DNA of 14,989 nt from Desulfobacteraceae bacterium (lineage in GTDB: Bacteria > Desulfobacterota > Desulfobacteria > Desulfobacterales > Desulfobacteraceae): positions 1 through 14,989 of the forward strand of contig PIVQ01000109.1 in assembly GCA_003354055.1 (NCBI GenBank), written 5' to 3'. The translations under genes were made by a program, and so were the position numbers. The notes under the pieces were generated by a model. That model worked only from the letters and a program-made list of their open reading frames with translations. It was not told the origin of the DNA and ran no database searches. This document shows positions 14,951-14,989 of the stretch, in pieces (positions within the stretch are counted from its first letter, which is position 1; each line of letters begins with the position of its first letter).

Positions 14951-14979
14951 TTTTTAATGGAAAAGAGCATGTTTGTCAA
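14951..14979 (-). promoter_or_regulatory. Sigma70 promoter of tRNA-Leu
   Basis: On the minus strand there is a perfect TTGACA (14979-14974), a 17-bp spacer and TAAAAA (14956-14951, 4/6). The -10 box ends 12 bases before the tRNA 5' end at 14938. Confidence 0.7.
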
Positions 14980-14989
14980 TGGTAATTTC

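Overview
The window looks like chromosomal DNA of a sulfate-reducing bacterium of the Desulfobacterota, probably Desulfobacteraceae-like. The evidence is the gene content: a small siroheme sulfite reductase of the P590/alSiR type, a DsrC-family protein, a ZraSR-type two-component system and a soluble multi-PAS hybrid kinase. The assignment is inferred from gene families only; no database search was possible.

Layout, left to right. (1) 69-3439, plus strand: a tightly packed three-gene unit of a membrane sensor kinase, a sigma54-activating response regulator and a 65-residue protein whose start overlaps the regulator stop. (2) 3446-3961, minus: a small multi-pass membrane protein. It is followed by a 250-bp spacer rich in inverted repeats, including a 10-bp stem with a T6 tract. 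(3) 4213-4802, minus: a two-gene unit of an 86-residue Cys-containing protein and a DsrC-like protein that lacks both C-terminal redox cysteines. (4) 4927-6571, minus: bifunctional chorismate mutase/prephenate dehydrogenase followed by an SSAT-type GNAT acetyltransferase. A DMT/EamA permease (6664-7530) diverges from it. (5) 7779-10169, plus: a soluble PAS-PAS-PAS-HisKA-HATPase-REC hybrid kinase, ending base-to-base against the convergent metallo-beta-lactamase-fold gene. (6) 10170-11734, minus: the small sulfite reductase and the MBL-fold hydrolase form a two-gene operon with a good sigma70 promoter. (7) 12015-13295, plus: a sigma54 promoter, a strong RBS, a 386-residue protein with a permuted NlpC/P60 (papain-like) signature, and a terminator. 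(8) 13304-14979, minus: tRNA-Leu(CAA) with its own promoter and terminator. Downstream of it is an AT-rich segment with an orphan 305-residue Cys-rich, partly hydrophobic protein, and then an 18-nt near-copy of the tRNA 3' end.

The right-hand 3 kb is the most interesting part. A tRNA-Leu 3'-end duplication (17/18 identical) brackets an AT-rich segment with one unrecognised gene and no integrase, which suggests a small integrated cassette or the remnant of a larger element. Next to it is a sigma54-driven gene for an effector-like permuted papain-fold protein. The rest is mostly core metabolism and signalling. Its main oddities are the cysteine-less DsrC homologue with a translationally coupled partner, the coupled 65-residue protein after the ZraR-like regulator, and a His/Met-rich insert in the sensor's periplasmic loop.
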